64,000 bases of DNA from Litoditis marina (lineage: Eukaryota; Nematoda; Chromadorea; Rhabditida; Rhabditidae): the NCBI GenBank assembly GCA_964036275.1, contig OZ038439.1, positions 6,588,169 through 6,652,168 on the forward strand, given 5' to 3'. Position 1 is the first letter of the stretch; every line of letters begins with the position of its first letter. Positions 11,454 to 22,539 of this stretch are shown here, piece after piece. The translations under genes and the position numbers were made by a program. The notes beneath the pieces were generated by a model. The model made no database searches, was not told where the DNA came from, and saw nothing but the letters and a program-made list of their open reading frames with translations.

Positions 11454-14400
11454 ATGGCCGAGGAACCCCCCAACAAAACATTCCGCGCTAGTGACAACGT
11501 TGGTATGCGTCTGGAGGGACATCTGCTTGATGAAGGTATGTGGTTAATTTATGGTTTTTACAGTTATGGTTTTCACGCCGTCTCATCCATTCTTGAGTAA
11601 GCTCCGACTGTTTGTGGCAGACAGTAGTCGGGTTTTAGATTTTAACACGTGAACGTTGACAATTTCGCAGCGAAAGTGGATACATTTTCCGTTCATGGCG
11701 AACAAAATAGCCAATTTTTCCTGTAACTCTGTGGTACGGGTGGGTATTTTCGTTATCTTTCGTTAAGTAATTTTACTTTGAGGGGCGTGTTCCAGGTAAT
11801 TCTTCCTCCGAAGATCATTTGGATTTTCCCCACACAGGATCCATGTCTTTAGAGAGTATTTCCCGCGCAGAATTTCAACCGTTAGACAGTGAGTGGTAGA
11901 ATGTATTAATCCTAAAACCATATGTTTTATCAGATTATGTTTCGGCCTTTTCGGGGAAGTTGACCGCATGACATGGTGTGTTGGATTTCATTGATTCCGC
12001 AAATCGTTCGATAATTCTACTTGCTGCTGAAAGTTTTGATTTTTGGAGTTCAGTAAACTGTGACAAAATTAATCGAAGACGTTCACTGAGAACTATCTTT
12101 AAAGAAATGTAGGCGGGTAAATTAGTTAGAATCTAACTCCAGATCCATTTTAGAACAGTTTCAAGCAAATGTTTTTCAGATTCATCAAAAGTCAGTACAT
12201 CAGATTCACCTGTACAAGTTTGTAATGACGAGTACGAAGATGAGAACTTCTACAACGGTGCTTCCTCCTGGTCCTCTAGTTCTCGTACCTCCTGGGTTTG
12301 TGTGTCTTCAGGGAGCGCAAGTTTGGGGACACCGGCGGGACCGGGGGGATCAGGTGGGCCTTGTGGACCGGGGGGATCAGGTGGGCCTTCTGGACCAGGG
12401 GGGTCAGGTGGGCCTTTGGGACCGGGGGGACCAGGTGGGCCTTTGGGACCGGGGGGACCAGGTGGGCCTTTGGGACCAGGTGGGCCTTTGGGACCAGGTG
12501 GGCCTTTGGGACCAGGTGGGCCTTTGGGACCGGGGGGACCAGGTGGGCCTTTGGGACCGGGGGGACCAGGTGGGCCTTTGGGACCGGGGGGACCAGGTGG
12601 GCCTTTGGGACCGGGGGGACTAGGTGGGCCTTTGGGACCGGGGGGACCAGGTGGGCCTTTGGGACCGGGGGGACCAGGTGGGCCTTTGGGACCAGGTGGG
12701 CCTTTGGGACCGGGGGGACCAGGTGGGCCTTTGGGACCGGGGGGACCAGGTTTGGGAGTACCGGCTGGAGGACCAGGAGCGGTACTACAAGGACCACTTG
12801 CTCGTAAGTCCTTCTTTTTTTGAAAATTAGTGGAATCCGAGTTATATATTAAGTTGAAATATGACATTAACTGGCATCATTTAAGTTTGAAGGAAAACAG
12901 TCGGCTTTTGAAGCCGAACGGTCATGCTTATAACTAGTTGTGTCCATTCTTCAATTCATATATACTCGTATGTATTGTGATTTCAGGAGAGCGCGAAGAT
13001 AGGTTATGGTACTTGTTGGCCCGGAAACATCTGGATTGCATGACTGATAAAGCGTTCAGGGACCTGTTTGAAGATGCAGCCACCGTGAAGGACGGGCGGT
13101 TTTTCGTCTCTGCTAAGGAGGTTAGAGTTTCTTTGTGACTGTTGAGCATTCGTAACGGAAATATGTTACCATTTGGTAACTGTGACATGTGAACTTTGAT
13201 ATGAACCACTTAATGGAGCATCTGAAAATCGACGAAATGTTCTTGTATCGGTGAAAAAGTAGCCCGCTTTCTGGTTTTCCTTCTATCGCTACAAATTTAG
13301 TCGGATATGCTGATAAATTAGCGTTTGTAGTTGTGGTTCCTCTAATCTGAGTGTCGTACTTAGAATCGGTAGAGCGTTTCAGGTAGAGCATCTGGAGGCT
13401 CAAATTCTGGCACGCTATCGAGCATCCTACTTCTTCAAGTGCCAATGTGGATCTACATTGGACAAAGAAACTGACGTTTGCCCAACCGCAGCTTGTTCCA
13501 AGTGAGTTTGAAACTAGTTAACATTGATATTTTTTGTATCGATACACTTACGCGTTGTGGTCGTGTAAGCGCCCGGTATGTGAAAAAAATAGAGGTCGCT
13601 GACGGGTAAGCGGTGAGTTTACGCGCGTTTACTGGTAATTCTGTTCTGTTTAGGGTGAGTTTAGCGCGTTCACTGATAATTCTTTTCTGTTCAGGGATCT
13701 GCACAAGAGAACTTCACCCTCTGAGCTGAAACGATTTTCGTCGTTCTCAGTGATTGATCAGATCGAATCGACCGTGGCGGAGTATTTGGAAGAACTCATT
13801 GAGCACCGGACTCTCCTACACAATAATCTACTAGTCTACCAAGATGGATACCTATACAGTACTGCTTACAGAGTAAGTAGAATGGTATTCTTTTCCGTTT
13901 TCGATCCATACAGGCTACTTTTAAACCAAGAAATTGATTGATTGGTCAGTTTCAAATATGGGAAAAAGTGCACAATACGAATTTGAGAAGCGAAATGTCT
14001 GATATTGTAACAGAGTTCCCCTGCGTTTCATTACATGAAAAGAAGTTTTTTGAGTTCTAATAATTTAATTTTCTTCCAGGAGAGCATAGAGTCAGCCGCT
14101 GATTTTGCTAACGGTCGGATCGACTTGGTTTTAACATTGAACACGGATGGTTTCCATTATAACAGTGCCAACTACACGTGAGTTATTGTTTACGTAACTT
14201 ATTATGGTTTGGTTTTTCAAACCTTTTTATTTAAACCTTTTTATTTTATTCAAACCTTTTTATTTACTCATTAAGTTTTATTCAGGATTTTTCTTTTGTC
14301 TTCTTTTTCATCGGGCAGCATATACAAGTTTTCTCATTAATTTGAATTGTTTTTAAGAGGTGATATGTGGCCTGTTGTAATGGCAATCTTGGATCTACCA

Positions 14401-17400
14401 GCTAGTGTGAGGTACTACACTAAGCACCTAGTCACCGGTGCGGTCTTGAGAAGTCGGTGGCATCCGACCGTCGCCGACCTGAACGATGTCCTTCAAAGGT
14501 TGGAAGCGCAATGTGCGGCTAACTCTTCTTTCCAAGTTACGCGTCAGCTGAACAACCGCGTATACACGGTCTTCTGGAAAGTTGGGTGTGTTTCGGCCGA
14601 CAATCAGGTGAGTGTTCATTTTTACCGATCCGAATTGACTTAAACTTTCTGAGTAAAAATTTGTTCCTTGCGACACTGTTATTTTTCTCTTTTATTCCGC
14701 GCTTTAGTGTGCTTCTGTACATCTTTTCATCAATTTTTATTTGATAACTTGCAGGCCCTTCAAGAACTATACGACCATAAGACGTACAATGGGGGAGGTT
14801 GCCTATATTGCCAGCCCAACGTTGTCTATTCCGCCCATGGATACCGGTATGAACTGAAGAGTGGCCCCTTGAAGGACGCTGCTTATATTGCCCTCCATGC
14901 TCCAAACGCTACAGGAGACTTCGGCTGTGAGTTGCTATTTTCAGAAATTTCGATTTTTTTCATATAACTTTTCATGCACAAAGAGGTGCGTTTAACATTC
15001 ACATTTTACTTAACGTTCTATTTTCATTGTGTATTTTTCTACAGCGGAAACATCGGCGTGTCGTCTATGCAGCCAGGAGAAGGCAGCTGTCGATCTCATG
15101 CACGCTCAGGAAGAAGGCCTAGGCAAGGAGCTTATTTCTGGTGAGGTTGGATGTATACAATAATTTTATTGATTTATTTATCTACACTCAGAGGATGGTG
15201 CGCACACTCATCCGAGAAAAATCATTTTTCGCTCCGTTTTTTGTTTTGTTCTCAGATTACAGTTCATTTTTTGTACGATCTTGTACCGGAAATGTCTTAA
15301 TGAGTGTACCTACTTTTTAGATTTAACTCGAGGAAGACGCTTTGAAGGGTTCTACGTCGATCGTCATACTTCAGATGAATTTGATGCATGCATCTCCAAG
15401 TTTCGCGCACCTACATACTGGTGTGGGAGGTGAGATTTTCGTCTCGAGATTTTGGCATTTTCATTTTGTGATGTCAAGCATTAAGTATGTTCTTTGCGAG
15501 TGGGGAGAGAATCATTATTTGGCATATTACAGGTACAAGCCGTTATCCAAGCTATCCGATAGTTGCGCAAAAGACTTACGAATGGTGAGAAGTTTAGTTC
15601 GCAGTCGCACATACATTTTACTCATTTTGTGAACTTTTGAGCCTGGATTTTCCGCTAGTGTTTGTAAGCTGATTGTTCGGAAGTACTGCACATATACGTG
15701 TTGAATTAATACTAAACAGATCGTTTTCCAGCATCATTGGGTCACCCTACCGTTGGCCTGCTGTCTGGGGTTAGTCCATTCGTCGATTCCTGCCATGTTT
15801 GCCCTGGTGATCTCTTCCGTGTGGAGATATCTTCTAAATGACAACCTCTCTGAAGCGGATTTGACATGTGTCGGTGACGGCTACGAAGCGATCGGCGTGA
15901 TATGGAACGATATTTTCGGAGAAGACACAACAACCTACAAAGTGCACGTGAGTGTTTCAGTAATTCTTCAATGAGGTTCATGTTGAGTTGATCTGAATTC
16001 ATGCATTTTTCCACACGAATTTCCCCACCGTTTCGTTTATTTATTTGTATTACGGATTTACGGAAGACTATTTTCCAGCTACTCTGTGCGCACGTTCCGG
16101 AACAGTTGGCCTTCTACAACAACCTGGTTGAACTCGACTGTAGCGGCTTCGAGCACAATAATCTGCTTTGGAAGCAGCCGATTTCTCCATTGAACACAAG
16201 GTCATTCGATGGCAAGATCGAAAAAGGGTGAGGTTGAGTCAATTTTTTCTGCGAAGTGACGTTATTCTAATCGGTCCCAAGCATGATTCTGTTTCATAAT
16301 TTGGTCACCACTCACCAATTATAATTCTGTTTAGTGTTATGTGCGTTACTCATTTTAATTATTCAGGACGCTATTGCGGCATAGAATCACGGAAGAGATT
16401 CTGGAACGTGGGGAAGACACGACTATTGATGGACTACGGAACATATGGAAGAAAATGGAGCACAACAGGTAAACGATTCTGACTGAAGGTTTTTTTTATT
16501 TATCACTTCTGACTGAAGGTTTATTTATTTATCACAGCTTTGAGTTTTGTTCCTGTTACATGGTTTGGGCAACTACCAAAAGTACATATTTATTCATACA
16601 ATTTAAGTTTTTTCATGTTCAGAGCAAGAGGCATGCGCAACTACGAAGAGGTTTCCCCGGAAATTCGAGTCCCCGTCAAGGAGCTCGAAGTTTTGGCGCC
16701 AAACGATGCTCGTCACGTATACTTCGACGTGTGGAGAGCCCAGCAACCAGCGGCAGCCGTGCAACCTGTGCTCTTCTAGTGGGTACTTCTTGTATTTACT
16801 AAGTGTTATGTAATTTTAAAGGCATGCCACCAATAGGGATTCTAATCTATCTATTTTCACAAAATACCACCAATAGGGATTCTAATCTATTTATTTTCAC
16901 GAAATACCACCAATAGGGATTCTAATCTATTTGCGCTCTGTTGGAATGTTTGACCAAGTGAGTTTCGTTCCTCCTGCCTACTTCTTTTGTATCCTATTTT
17001 CTGAATTCCAGCTCGCGTATCTCATGGAAAGGGCAGATTGTAGCTGCTCACTCCTTTTGGCCTATGCCTGCAAAGTCAAGGAATGATCAAGTTGTATTCA
17101 GAAGAAACAACCGCAGGTACTACGGGTCAGTGAGGCTAATTGCCCGATCAGGCAGTGACTGTTTCATAGTCTTAGAGCTCCACGATACGGCTGATGTTTC
17201 GGAAGATTTGAAGAATGATGTCACTAGAGCGGCCCTACGCCAAGGGAATCCCGCACATTTGCTAACTCTGTTGAACCTGTATTCTAAGTTCATCACGGAA
17301 CAAGAGTATACTAGGCGACTTGTACTTCCCGGCTCTCTTCTTCCACCATTTCCTGCGCCTGCTCGAGCAGGTTACGTTCCTGTGTTTCGTATATTCAATG

Positions 17401-17489
17401 TCAATGAAATGATTGCAGTAGGTTGTATCGCTGAGTTTTTCACTCAATACTACTTCATTACTTTGCCTTCCCGTAAGCAGTGGGTTTGA
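11454..17489 (+). CDS. CACTA/Tnp2-type transposase-like protein with collagen-like tract
   Basis: Sixteen exons: 11454-11535, 12180-12803, 12987-13120, 13383-13501, 13695-13872, 14080-14177, 14358-14607, 14755-14926, 15045-15140, 15321-15420, 15533-15584, 15732-15947, 16079-16227, 16367-16468, 16623-16778, 17012-17489. All phases agree and there is no stop, giving about 1001 aa. Residues about 77-222 are Gly-X-Y repeats. A small zinc-ribbon-like CQC...C...C follows near 295-318. The catalytic-type block resembles Tnp2 transposases: [12 protein letters not shown] (D402), then [14 protein letters not shown], then SADNQ (D493), NGGGCLYC (C511, C514) and AHVPEQ...CSGFEHNN (E732). D402, D493 and E732 are candidate catalytic residues by analogy with CACTA enzymes. 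The C-terminal [20 protein letters not shown] resembles CACTA C-termini. The start may lie further upstream. An intact frame over 16 exons means either a young element or a domesticated gene. Confidence 0.8.
12330..12765 (+). repeat. Coding minisatellite encoding collagen-like Gly-X-Y repeats
   Basis: About 16-18 tandem copies of a 27-bp unit, with 18-bp variants, built on GGTGGGCCTTTGGGACC. Every unit length is a multiple of nine and every third residue is Gly (GPGGPLGPG type), giving about 145 aa inside exon 2 of the transposase-like gene. The other five frames are also open, a side effect of the composition. Confidence 0.9.
16822..16930 (+). repeat. Intronic tandem repeat, about 40 bp x 2.7
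   Basis: Three near-identical copies of a unit containing CCACCAATAGGGATTCTAAT in the last intron of the transposase-like gene. Confidence 0.9.
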
Positions 17490-17514
17490 GTTAGTGTCTA
17501 TATGATAATCTAGG

Positions 17515-17602
17515 ATACTTGACGTTCATTATCTCATTATACCTGATTACACTGTTTTCATTCACGTTCATTATCCCATTATACCTGATTACCCTGTTTT
17601 CA
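17515..17602 (+). repeat. Tandem duplication between the two genes
   Basis: Two copies of a roughly 41-bp unit (CGTTCATTATC, CATTATACCTGATTAC, CTGTTTTCAT) lie just downstream of the first gene's stop. The 296-bp gap between the two genes holds nothing else I recognise. Confidence 0.8.
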
Positions 17603-17761
17603 TATCGAACGTTTGTTGTTTATTTGTTTCCTGAAGTGAACAGTTGTTATTTCTATATTTGTTGCGTTTGTTTCTATCTGTTTAACAGCAGATTTGCTAT
17701 TTGCCGTGCTTGTTCTTTCGGTGTTTCTGAATGTTTGGTTGGATTTTAATGAGATGTTTCT

Positions 17762-17769
17762 CTGTTTAG
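17762..17769 (+). promoter_or_regulatory. Possible trans-splice acceptor before gene 2
   Basis: A CTGTTTAG acceptor sits 16 nt upstream of the ATG at 17786 with no obvious upstream exon. In nematodes such a site commonly accepts a spliced leader. With the preceding gene's stop only 296 bp away, the two genes could form an operon-like unit; this is inference. Confidence 0.4.
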
Positions 17770-17785
17770 GTTAGTCGAAGTCGAC

Positions 17786-20700
17786 ATGGCCCCACCAAAC
17801 ACTCGTCGTAAGCGCACGGTAGACAATCAGTTCACGCACGCGCATGTGGGGATTCGCATTCCACCTAAAACAGCTCCAAATCCGAACCCAGGTGAGGTAC
17901 GAAGAAAACTTCATTTTGCTATATGGGGAATAAAACTTTAATTTTATGCAGTTTTAGCTGTTGGACCCCCCTCCGCGGATTGTGCTTTGAGTGATCGTAC
18001 CAATTTCGATCAAAACAATCCGTATGACAAACTTCTTTCGACGGTGGGGAAATGCAGCGGACAATCATCTCATCAGAAACATGTGAGGTTTTTCATTTTT
18101 GGCTGTTGAATAATGGACAACAAGGTGTTAATTTTCGATGAAGACGTCATGTATGATTATTATCATACACTTCACTTTATATTCTGATTTACAGGAAACG
18201 TTAATCGGTCTGGTTCGTTGCGATCTGAAGCTGTTGTCGGAATCTGCTCTGCAGTCGACTGCAATCACGGACCCCGCGCAGAGAGCTCACAACTCATTTG
18301 TGCTTTCTCAGGTGAGCTACCTCGTTTACTAAACTCGTTTCGTGCTAGTATTTTTTATTGCTTATTGCTCAAACTACGTTAAAACTTGAGAATTGAAGCA
18401 GTAACTAGGTTATAGTTTATACTAAAGACTGTATACAACCTTAGAGATAGGAAACAATTAAAACTACGAACGATAGAGGGGGACGAAATGTCGCACACGC
18501 GACGCGCGGGGACGAGTTGTCGCGGAATCAAATATCTTGTTTACAGCTTAGTTTCATGCGGAATGAAATTAGCGAGTTGAAGAAACTGACTGAAGAAAAG
18601 AAGGCGGAGCTTATAGTGGTACCGGGGGACGTTTTTGAAATATCGGTGGGTGTTAAATATATGTTCTTTCCTGATTTTTCTCCAGCTGACTTATCTGTCT
18701 GTTTTTATTGACAGACCCGGGTTGCTCGTGTGATTATTTATGGTTAATGCACCTCGATTTTGTTTTACCTTCAATTTGCGTGCCTGCTAGCTCAATTTGC
18801 AAGTTTTGCATTACTTTCTGCGGCATAAAAAACCTATTCAGAAAGAAAACAGAGACAATCTCGCTCCGGATGATTATCTCATCTCCCCACCTGCTCCTCT
18901 CAGAATCGCGAACGTCAAAGCAGCGATGATCGCAACATGGAGGGTATGGGCGAAAAAGCCTAGAAGAACCGTGGCCAGGGAGTTAGCCAGCTTGTTGTCT
19001 GAAGTCTTCGCTCAGGTGTGATCATTTCATGGAGTATTTCTTTAACATTTTGTTCGCTTAGTTACTCGAGGGAAAGTGGAATAACGCTTCTCACTCTAGA
19101 TCAGTTTTCACGCATTTCGAATAGTTCAAAAAATAACAGTGAACCGTACTGATTAAGATGGTGCCTCCCGATTTCGATCAAACACTCGGGATGAACGATC
19201 ACAAGGCCTGCCAATTCGTATTACCAGAAGCGGTGGTCAATGACCTTTGTAGTGAGTAAACTTTTTCCAGTTTTTCTAGCTGTAAGAAATGGAGTTAGCC
19301 CTGTTTGCGAAGTTTCATTCCTAACCTTGTCTCTAGTAACATCTCAGAGCCTATTTCTAGGAGTCATATCATCTCACATTCACTATCGGACCGATGTTGA
19401 TGTAATGCCAAAGGAAGAGCCGTTCAATGCCGATAAGTGGCATGGTCTCATCTTGACGGGAATGGGCGAAGTACTGTGAGTTTTCTCTAACAATTTTTTC
19501 TATATTTTTATAGCATCAACTTCTCAATTGTTTTTTGTACGCTATTACTTCTTGGCTTTTAAGTATCATCTGGCACTTATTAATGATTTGGAATTTTCAT
19601 TAGAACGTTACCGCAAAGACCAGGCTAACTCAGCTTGGCTTGATACAATACTTTTTTTTACATTCATTCCGTGTGTGCAGCACCTATCCGTTTTTTTTTC
19701 AGTCGTAACGGACCTAATCGTCGAACCCAGGTGAAACCAAGATGGTTTCCCAAGTCTGATGCTGATTACGTATCTCAACTGAAACTGGACACCACTGTTT
19801 GCGTAGAAGACGTCATTGCGCTAAATCCAGTTGCGGATAGAGCCGATCTCTCTGGGTTGGTTTTCCAAACCTAATTTTAAGACTATATGTCGGTCTGAAA
19901 TGTTTTGTTGTTTAGAACCAAATAAGGCTTATCATGGAACAGCGACGGAATAAATGCCTTATAGGGTTACAATCGAGTGTGTTATAAGTAATTCGTTTCG
20001 GACATTTCAAGATAATGCCACATTGAAACAAGCAATCTAAACAAATACCGTTTGATCTACTCCTGTTCCTCATGTTCCTAATTTCAGTTCACGGGAAGTA
20101 GAAGATCCAGACGAACAGAGTGGCAATCGTGAGTCATCGGCAAGGTAATTTGTTATTTTTTCACCGGCACATAATTCGTCAAAGGATGGTTTGTTTTCTA
20201 TTGTTCGAGTTGGGCTTTTTCTTAATACTAATTGAAAAAGTAAATCGTCCTCTTCCAGTAGAGGTGACCAAGCGTCGTCGGTGCCTGCTGAAAATATCAA
20301 CACAACGCCTTCACGGTAAGTGACATTTCTTCCAGTCAGCCCAAGTTGAATTTGTTTCGTCGTACCTTGTGATAAGCTTTTGTCTAACTATTATGAGAGA
20401 CAATGTTGTCTGTCGTGCTTTGCTCTACGATCAATCAATAGTTACATTTAGGTCACCCCACGTTGTTAACGATGCGACTAGAACTCTGTCATCTCCCGCA
20501 CCTAATATGCAAGGGTAAGCTATATCGTTATAGTAGTCGCCAACGGAAAGACGGAAGGGTACTGTATATCACTTTCCGCGGTTTACGCACACATGTATTC
20601 ATTTTCAAAGGTCGCCGGTCATGTGCTTCAATAGCGCAGTGGTTTGCGCCCTGCTACGAAACTTCTGCTGGCAAGTTCGAATCCGGTAATAGAGAAAAAT

Positions 20701-21472
20701 TTATAGGTTTGGCCTTCACTATATGCGGAAACTCACTAATACGCGCTTTGCCAACTTAGAATGTTCAGCCAGTTCAATGTTCGGTCAATGTTCAGAGTTC
20801 AATAGATGTTGGTTTTTTCAGGAGTTTGCTCCCCGATTCGAGAGGTTCGCCTCACATGATTCACCCATTGGCAGCGTACCATGCTCAAATGAACCAATTG
20901 AGGTTAGTGATTTATATTGTTTTTTATCTACTGAGTGTGCTCCGATGAAACCTAGCCGGCCACAATCACTCCGGTTTAGATTAGTTTTTTGACAAAACTG
21001 CAGTTTTATGTTTTTTTCAGTTATTACGGCAATCAGCAATACTACGGACCACATCCGACCACCATGTTCAACGGGAATATCCATCAACCGGCAGTTTTCA
21101 ACGGAGGTCACCATCCACCTGCTGTGTATGCACAATCCCCACCTATTGCATATCGCGGAAGGTGTGTTTATCATCTTTTCAAACTTGGTTCCTCTGCTAA
21201 ATTGAGGTTTCTCTGGATTACACAGTTTTCTTCTCATTATTTGCAAATTGTCTCAATCGACAGCGTATGGTTTGAAAGAATCAAGCAATTCATATAGTTT
21301 GTTCCTTACTTGTTCATAATTACCAACAATTTCATTTATCAGGGAGACACCACTACCGACTGGCGAGAATACACCAAGTGCGCAGGAGGAAACCACGACC
21401 GAAGTAGTACTCGAAGATCCGAAAGCAGCGTTTCCGTTGGGTAGGATTCTTGACAATTTGGGAACTATGTGA
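17786..21472 (+). CDS. Second protein of the CACTA-like unit; coiled/BEN-like central region
   Basis: Fourteen exons with fully consistent phases: 17786-17891, 17952-18082, 18195-18311, 18547-18645, 18791-19015, 19158-19251, 19361-19475, 19703-19855, 20088-20144, 20259-20315, 20452-20514, 20822-20902, 21021-21161, 21343-21472, giving about 522 aa. The N-terminus is basic (MAPPNTRRKRTVDNQ). A charged helix (FMRNEISELKKLTEEKKAEL) precedes a globular stretch with WRVWAKKPRRTVARELASLL, SEVFAQ and NDHKACQFVLPEAVVNDL. Its order (basic, helical, hydrophobic, Cys) recalls BEN domains, but I would not assert the family. The tail is low complexity (NQQYYG, HQPAVFNGGHHPPAVYAQ, Glu/Thr-rich end). By position it could play the TnpA role of binding the flanking motif arrays; that is inference. 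Not recognised with certainty. Confidence 0.72.
20600..20755 (+). mobile_element. tRNA-derived SINE, copy 1
   Basis: In the long intron (20515-20821) of gene 2. The head is tRNA-like, with box A around ATAGCGCAGTGG and box B AGTTCGAATCC, and a perfect GCGC/GCGC D-stem, but the anticodon and T stems do not pair. The head and about 70 bp of downstream body (CACTATATGCGG) match the minus-strand copy at 55855-56015. Confidence 0.65.
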
Positions 21473-21634
21473 TCCTCTCTCAGTTCCATATTGGGTGTTT
21501 GTCTTCAATCAGATTTGTTGCTCTTTGTTCTCACTTATTTACCTCGACAACATGGTTTATCTTATTATTATTATTTGTTCAAATTGATGTTGTTGTTGTT
21601 GCTTACAGATCGTTGAGTTGTCTCTGTTTATGCA

Positions 21635-21640
21635 AATAAA
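21635..21640 (+). terminator. Poly(A) signal of gene 2
   Basis: AATAAA 163 nt after the stop codon of the second gene, followed by T-rich sequence and located before the motif array. Confidence 0.6.
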
Positions 21641-21695
21641 TTTTTGTTTGGAAATGAATCGCGAAATTCAGTATTGAATAATGGTTTTCAATTTG

Positions 21696-21842
21696 ACCAT
21701 GGCAAACCCAAAATTTGACCATGGCAAACCCAAATGATTTGACCATGGCAAACCCAAATTTTGACCATGGCAGCGTGTACGCAAAATTTGGTCAAAGTTT
21801 GGGTTTGCCATGGTCAAAATTTGGGTTTGCCATGGTCAAATG
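21696..21842. repeat. Right array of the GGGTTTGCCATGGTCAA motif
   Basis: Three full and one partial direct copies (TTTGACCATGGCAAACCCAA), then two inverted copies, around a short GCAGCGTGTACGCA spacer. It mirrors the array at 9975-10075, and is the proposed right subterminal region of the CACTA-like element. Confidence 0.9.
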
Positions 21843-22054
21843 TTTTTCGAAGTTGCGCGCTACCCCGCCCGCCTCAATCAGCGTGCGCAATCGTGAAAAA
21901 CGACGGCGATTTGCGGAAAAATCACTATGCTCGCTCATTTTTCATTATTCTTACTTGAAACATGATCTGAGAACAAATACATTGGCATTATTCAAGAAAT
22001 AGCGAAATTTAAGCCGTATTATACCTTTAAATAGCAGACATAGTATCACAATAC

Positions 22055-22210
22055 GTAACACCCCCCCCCCCCCTCGTTGAAATTTGACCCCCCTCCATAG
22101 AAGTTCCACCCCCCGCCGACCCAAGTGGGGGGTAAATAGTAAATGTCGACGTTGAATTCTGACCCCCCCCCCCCCCCCTCTCCTATAGGGGGGCGATACT
22201 TCAATTTTCC
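22055..22210. repeat. C-run-rich repeat
   Basis: Contains poly-C tracts of 13 and 16 plus several C6 and G6 blocks around GTTGAA(A)TT. It is reminiscent of the G/C-run repeat at 3880-4215 but not clearly the same family. Confidence 0.7.
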
Positions 22211-22539
22211 CTTAAAGTCATTTGAAAGTGAAAGTAATTGAGTACAGAAACAGTTGAAAATAGAAAACAAAGATTCGAACTTTTTCTAATTTTTTCTAAT
22301 CCTGACTAAGAGTGAATCAATGAGTTTTACTCTCAGATGATATTCACTTCAATTGTACTAGAAATGACGTATTCCTAGTACCAAAACCAGAAGTCATTGA
22401 AGTGAAAATCATTAGTAAGTAAAAGTAATTCATTCAACTAGCTCTGACTTCGATTGTTCATTTCTGTGTGCACCGATCAAACTACAATCGATATTCGGTC
22501 CTAGGTTTTTGCAATAAATATTTTATTCAATCCCTCGAG

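Larger units (their letters stand above)
9975..21842. mobile_element. Candidate two-gene CACTA-like transposon
   Basis: Two intact plus-strand genes, a Tnp2-type transposase-like gene and a second DNA-binding-like gene, lie between two arrays of the same motif (TTGACCATGGCAAACCCAAA and its inverse) at about 9975-10075 and 21696-21842. CACTA elements typically encode two proteins and carry short subterminal repeats in both orientations at both ends. I could not find a clear matching terminal inverted repeat or target-site duplication outside the arrays: only weak similarity (GCAATCGTG and CCGCCC blocks) appears in the flanks. The boundaries are therefore those of the arrays, not proven ends. 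The alternative is a domesticated host gene pair with two unrelated foldback repeats nearby. Confidence 0.5.

Noticed and set aside
12225..12867. Long open frames on both strands over the GC minisatellite, including a minus-strand Pro-Gly frame
   Set aside because: All six frames of this repeat lack stops. Only the plus frame joins upstream and downstream exons with correct phase.
9975..22000. Canonical CACTA terminal bases or target-site duplication
   Set aside because: A CACTA string near 21927 has no matching partner at the left; no convincing TIR could be aligned by eye.
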